Notes under the pieces: generated by a model
What the model was told of the DNA's origin: nothing
Seen by the model: only the letters and a program-made list of their open reading frames with translations
Database searches by the model: none
Shown: positions 60,061 through 64,000 of the stretch, in pieces
Layout: the number at the start of each line of letters is the position of its first letter
Position numbering within the stretch: position 1 is the first letter of the stretch
Translations under genes and position numbers: made by a program
NCBI GenBank assembly: GCA_004295565.1
Contig: AP019416.1
Location: 3,596,001-3,660,000, forward strand
DNA: 64,000 nt
Source of the DNA: Vreelandella olivaria
GTDB lineage: Bacteria > Pseudomonadota > Gammaproteobacteria > Pseudomonadales > Halomonadaceae
Direction: 5' to 3'

Positions 60061-63046
60061 TCAGGCTAGCGCTTGTTCCAGCAATCGAGCAACGTGAATC
60101 GCCTCGCGGCCGCTGCCATCGTGAATCTGATGGCGACAGCTGGTGCCATCGGCAATCAGCACCGCCTTGCTATCCGACTTGCGAATAGCGGGCAGTAGCG
60201 ACAGCTCCGCCATTTTAGCGAAGCATCGTAGTGCTCTGCTTCGTAGCCGAAGCTACCGGCCATTCCACAGCAGGAAGACTCAATGGTTTCGACCATTAAT
60301 TCCGGTATCCAGCCCAGCACCTGCTCGACGGGACGCAGCGCATCAAACGCCTTTTGATGGCAGTGGCCGTGCAGCATCGCCCGTTCGTAGTTCAGCGGCT
60401 TAAGTTCAAGGGGAAGCTGATCCGCCGCACGCGCTTTGACCAAAACTCTTCAAACAGATAGGCGGATTCCGACAACGCCTTCGCTTCTTCGCCAAAGCCG
60501 TACTGCAGAAACTCATCACGCATACTGAGCAAACAAGAGGGCTCCAGGCCTACTATCGCCACGCCCCGCTCTACAAACGGCATCAGGTGCAGAAGGGTAC
60601 GCTTGGCTTCAGACTTGGCTTTATCAAACTGCCCGGACGATAAGTAAGTACGCCCACAGCAGAGTGGCCGCTGCCCCTTGGTCACGTTGAGATGTACACG
60701 GTAGCCCGCCGCTTCCAGCACCCGCTTGGCCGCTTTGGCGTTATCACCTTCCATATAGTTATTGAAGGTATCCACAAACAGCAACACTTCCCGCTCAGAG
60801 GTGACTGGCTGCCGAGACGCTTCGGCACTGGCGAGGAAATTACCGTTAAATACCGGCAGCGAGCGCTGGGGCGCCAGCTTTAGCGCCTGCTTGATCTGCT
60901 TAGCCAAAAACGGCACACGCTCAACGCCGTTGACCAGTGCTGAAAACTTACTTGCCCAGGGCGCGTAACGCGGCATTTCACCGACCATACGATCACGTAA
61001 CGAGAGGCCTTTAACGCGAGCACGAGCAGTGCGCGCCTCTATCTTAAACTTGGCCATATCCACGCCCGTGGGGCAGTCACTCTTGCAGCCCTTGCACGAC
61101 ACGCAGAGATCCAGCGCCTCTTTCACATCGTCGCTGGCCAGCCCTTCATCACCTAGCTGCCCCGAGAGCACCAAGCGCAGCGTATTGGCTCGACCGCGAG
61201 TCAGGTGCTGCTCATCTTTCGTCACGCGGAAGCTGGGGCACATGGTGCCCGCATCAAACTTGCGGCAGTGGCCGTTGTTGTTGCACATCTCCACCGCCAT
61301 GGCCAAGCCATGGGTGGCATCGCCGCCGGAACCTGGCGCGGTTTGCTCGCCGGTAAGCGGGTCGCGCTTCACGTTCCAGGCAGACCAATCAAACACCGGG
61401 GTTAGCGGGATTGTGGTGTAACTTTTCGGAAAACGAAAATAGCGTTCGTCATCCATTTTGGGGTATCGACGATTTTACCGGGATTAAACAGGTTCTCAGG
61501 GTCAAACAGCTGCTTTATTTCGCGGAAGGCATTGTTGACCGTTTCGCCAAACTGCCACGCCACCCACTCGCCACGGCAGATGCCATCGCCATGTTCGCCG
61601 GAGTAGGCGCCTTTGTATTCACGCACTAACGCGGAGGCCAGCTCGGCGATTTCACGCATTTTCTCTGCGCCATCCCGGCGCATATCGAGAATTGGCCGCA
61701 CGTGCAGCGTGCCGACGCCTGCGTGGGCGTACCAGGTACCCTCCGTGCCGTAGCGGTTGAACACCTCGGTGAGCTTATCGGTGTACTCGGCCAGGTGCTC
61801 TAGCGGCACCGCGCAATCTTCGATAAAGGAGACCGGCTTACCGTCGCCCTTCATACTCATCATGATATTGAGCCCAGCCTTGCGCACGTTCCATAGCGCT
61901 TTCTGCTCGGCGGCCTCGGGCATATCCACCACGCTGCCTGGCAGGCCTAGGTCGCCCATCAGTTCATTCAGTCCTCGCAGCGCCTCAAGCTGCGCTGCGT
62001 GGTCGTGACCGGCAAACTCCACCAGCAGAATGGCTTCCGGCTTGCCGATTAGCGCTTTTCAATGACCGGACGGAATGCGGGATTCTCCAGCGACAGTTCG
62101 ATCATGGTGCGGTCAACCAGCTCCACCGCCGTGGGGCCAAGTTTGACGATATGCTGGGTAAAATCCATCGCCTGGTAGAAGGTCGGGAAGTTCACCACCC
62201 CAACACCTTCTGCTCGGGCAGCGGTGACAGTCTGAGTTTGATGCGTTGGCTTACCCTAGCGTACCTTCCGACCCCACCAGCAAGTGGGCCAGGTTGGCGC
62301 GGTGGTCTGGCATCGGGTTCTGGCAATCGAACAGATCCAGGTTGTAGCCACCGACACGACGCAGCACTTTGGGGAAATGATCGCGAATTTCCGGGCCTAC
62401 GCGCTCCGCAATCGCCCTCACCTGCTGGGCGAGGTGCTGCTCCCGCGAGCCTTGTGCGAAGCTGTCAACGAAACCAAAACTCGCCGCGCTGCCGTCAGCC
62501 AATAGCGCGTCCACCCCCAGCACGTTGTGCACCATGTTACCGTAGTAGATTGACCGCGAGCCGCAGGAGTTATTGCCCGCCATACCGCCGATAGTGCACT
62601 GGGCGCTGGTAGAAACATCGACTGGATACCAGAGCCCATGGGGTTTAAGCCAGGCGTTGAGATGATCCAGCACCATGCCGGGCTCGACCACCACGGTGCG
62701 CGCCTCGACGTCGAACTCAACCACTTGATTAAGCCAGCGGGTGGTGTCGATCACCAGGGCTTCACCGACGGTTTGGCCACACTGGCTGGTACCCGCGCCC
62801 CGGGCCAAGATCGGCACCTTGGCATCACGAGCAATATCCAACGCTATTTTCAGGTCTTGCTGATGGCGTGGAATCACCACGCCCACCGGCGTCACCTGAT
62901 AAATGGAGGCGTCGGTTGCGTAGCGCCCACGGGTTGCCCGATCAAACAACACCTCTCCGCCATTTCTCGGGATAAACGCTCGGCGAACTCGCCGAGCGGT
63001 TTAATCTGGCATCACGGGACGGGTGTTGGTTCGTCAGAGACGTCAT
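60061..63046 (-). CDS. FAD- and Fe-S-binding D-lactate dehydrogenase-like protein (GlcD-GlcF fusion), frameshifted
   Basis: About 995 residues. N-terminal part: FAD-binding PCMH domain (VPILARGAGTSQCGQTVGEA, NNSCGSRSIYYGN) and the FAD-oxidase C domain (AGVGTLHVRPILDMRRDGAE). C-terminal part: two 4Fe-4S motifs (CVSCKGCKSDCPTGVDMAKF is one; MCNNNGHCRKFDAGTMCPSF precedes) and CCG-type domains (RPLCCGRTYLSSGQ, ESSCCGMAGSFGYEAEHYD). Slips near 62960, 62240, 62050, 61455, 60440 and 60215. Membrane-linked oxidation of D-lactate or a related 2-hydroxy acid; lies behind the lactate permease. ATG 63046 follows GGAGAG. Confidence 0.9.
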
Positions 63047-63063
63047 ATGGCTCTCCCCGTCGT

Positions 63064-64000
63064 TTAGCGCTCGCTTGGGTTAAGCGGGTTAGCCGCAAAG
63101 TAGTCCAGTGCTGCCGTCACGCCGCTGCCTTTGAGATTAACGCCGGACAGCTTCATGCCCGCTTCACAGCCCCCAGGGTGGCAATCAGCGTAAGGTCGTT
63201 GCAATCACCCAAATGACCGATCCGGAACATCTTGCCCTTGGCTTTACCCAGCCCCATGCCTAATGAGAGGTCAAAACGCTCATAGATAATCTTGCGCACC
63301 GCATCTGCATCGACACCTTCAGGCATCACCACGCCGGTCAGCACCGGCGAGTAAACGACTGGATCCAAGCACTGAATCTCAAGCCCCACGCCTCTACCGC
63401 CGCGCGAACCCCAGCGGCCCAGCGCTGGTGGCGGGCCAACACGTTGTCCATGCCTTCATCCAGCAGCATATCCAGCGCCTCATTCAGGCCGTACAACAGG
63501 TTGGTGCTGGGCGTGTAGGGCCAGTAGCCATTCTTGTTGGCTTCGAGAATTTCATCCCAAGCCCAGAAGCTTTTAGGCAGTTTGGCCTGCTGGCTGGCTT
63601 CAATCGCTTTTGGCGAAAGCGCGTTAAAGCTAATGCCCGGTGGCAGCATCAGGCCTTTTGCGAGCCGGAGACGGTGACATCAACGCCCCACTCATCATGG
63701 CGGTAGTCGGCGCTGGCCAACCCGGAAATGGTATCGACAATCAGCAGTGCCGGGTGGCCCGCGGCATCAATGGCTTTACGCACAGCGGCAATGTCGCTGG
63801 TCACGCCGGTCGAAGTCTCGTTATGCACCACACAAACCGCTTTAAGCGCGTGGTTGGTATCCTCTTTCAGGCGCGCTTCGATCATGTCCGCCTGAACACC
63901 GTGGCGCCAGCCTTCGTAGCCCGGCAAGCCCAGAAACTCAGGCTGAATATCCAACCGCAGGGCCATTTTGTGCCACAGCGTGGCGAAGTGGCCGGTCTCG
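63064..64000 (-). CDS. Class V aminotransferase (serine/alanine-glyoxylate type), partial and frameshifted
   Basis: Runs off the right edge. MIEARLKEDTNHALKAVCVV, NETSTGVTSDIAAVRKAIDA, LLIVDTISGLASADYRHDEW and VDVTVSGSQKA with the PLP-binding Lys; after a slip near 63655 LMLPPGISFNALSPKA, SFWAWDEILEANKNGYWPYT and FRIGHLGDCNDLTLIATLGA, ending NPLNPSER. Family members transfer amino groups from Ser, Ala or ureidoglycine to glyoxylate, which would suit a cell making glyoxylate from ureidoglycolate (inference). Confidence 0.88.

Noticed and set aside
1-64000. Genuine pseudogenisation or programmed frameshifting of most genes
   Set aside because: The breaks fall in ordinary homopolymers without slippery heptamers plus pseudoknots, hit essential genes, and include compensating errors; sequencing error is simpler.

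Overview
The window looks like a chromosome segment of a marine or halophilic gammaproteobacterium of the Halomonadaceae (Halomonas-like). This is an inference from the gene content: two TRAP transporters, one linked to a UspA gene as in the Halomonas tea system; a phasin; class II ketol-acid reductoisomerase divergent from ilvY; a PuuD/UraH/UraD/PuuE purine route; and acidic secreted proteins. No rRNA, tRNA, CRISPR array, integrase or replication origin was seen.

The dominant technical feature is that most longer genes are broken into two to six overlapping frames. Where the break can be read, it is usually one base missing (rarely added) in a short homopolymer or GC-rich run, and the next frame continues the same protein family. 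I treat these as probable sequencing errors and give one merged feature per gene. Only a few long genes read cleanly: DUF2189, the TAXI binding protein, dctM and the hydantoin racemase.

Layout. 1-4.0 kb: signalling operon (FIST protein, TorS-like hybrid kinase, secreted molybdopterin-fold protein). 4.1-9.5 kb: DUF2189 membrane protein, then a TAXI-TRAP transporter with UspA. 9.9-23.9 kb: a carbohydrate locus with TRAP dctPQM, LacI regulator, Gfo/Idh/MocA dehydrogenase, sugar isomerase and MFS transporter, then (after a small membrane protein and a toxin-antitoxin pair) a mostly exported set of DUF1080 hydrolase, Tat-linked GMC oxidoreductase pair and two exported sugar epimerases. Two near-identical 18-bp palindromes tie both halves to one LacI-type regulator. 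The set resembles oxidation and cleavage of a glycoside through a keto-sugar. 24.1-29.6 kb: EamA transporter, DUF192, modABC, pyruvate kinase.

29.6-40.6 kb: ureide catabolism (allA, ureidoglycine aminohydrolase, amino-acid-type ABC transporter, RpiR regulator, allantoinase puuE, hydantoin/allantoin racemase, two NCS1 permeases). 40.9-47.8 kb: accessory island with a TetR-controlled hydrolase/SDR pair, a decayed IS1182 relative, integron-like gene cassettes with an attC-like site, an IS30 element inside an antitoxin gene, a PD-(D/E)XK nuclease-like gene and BrnTA. 47.9-52.1 kb: modF, ilvC, ilvY. 52.1-55.2 kb: the rest of the purine route (GntR regulator, puuD, uraH, uraD). Copies of TTGTATACAA lie upstream of genes in both purine blocks and suggest a shared regulon. 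55.4-64 kb: phasin, two glutathione S-transferases, lactate permease, gamma-carbonic-anhydrase-like protein, a large FAD/Fe-S D-lactate dehydrogenase and a class V aminotransferase running off the right edge.
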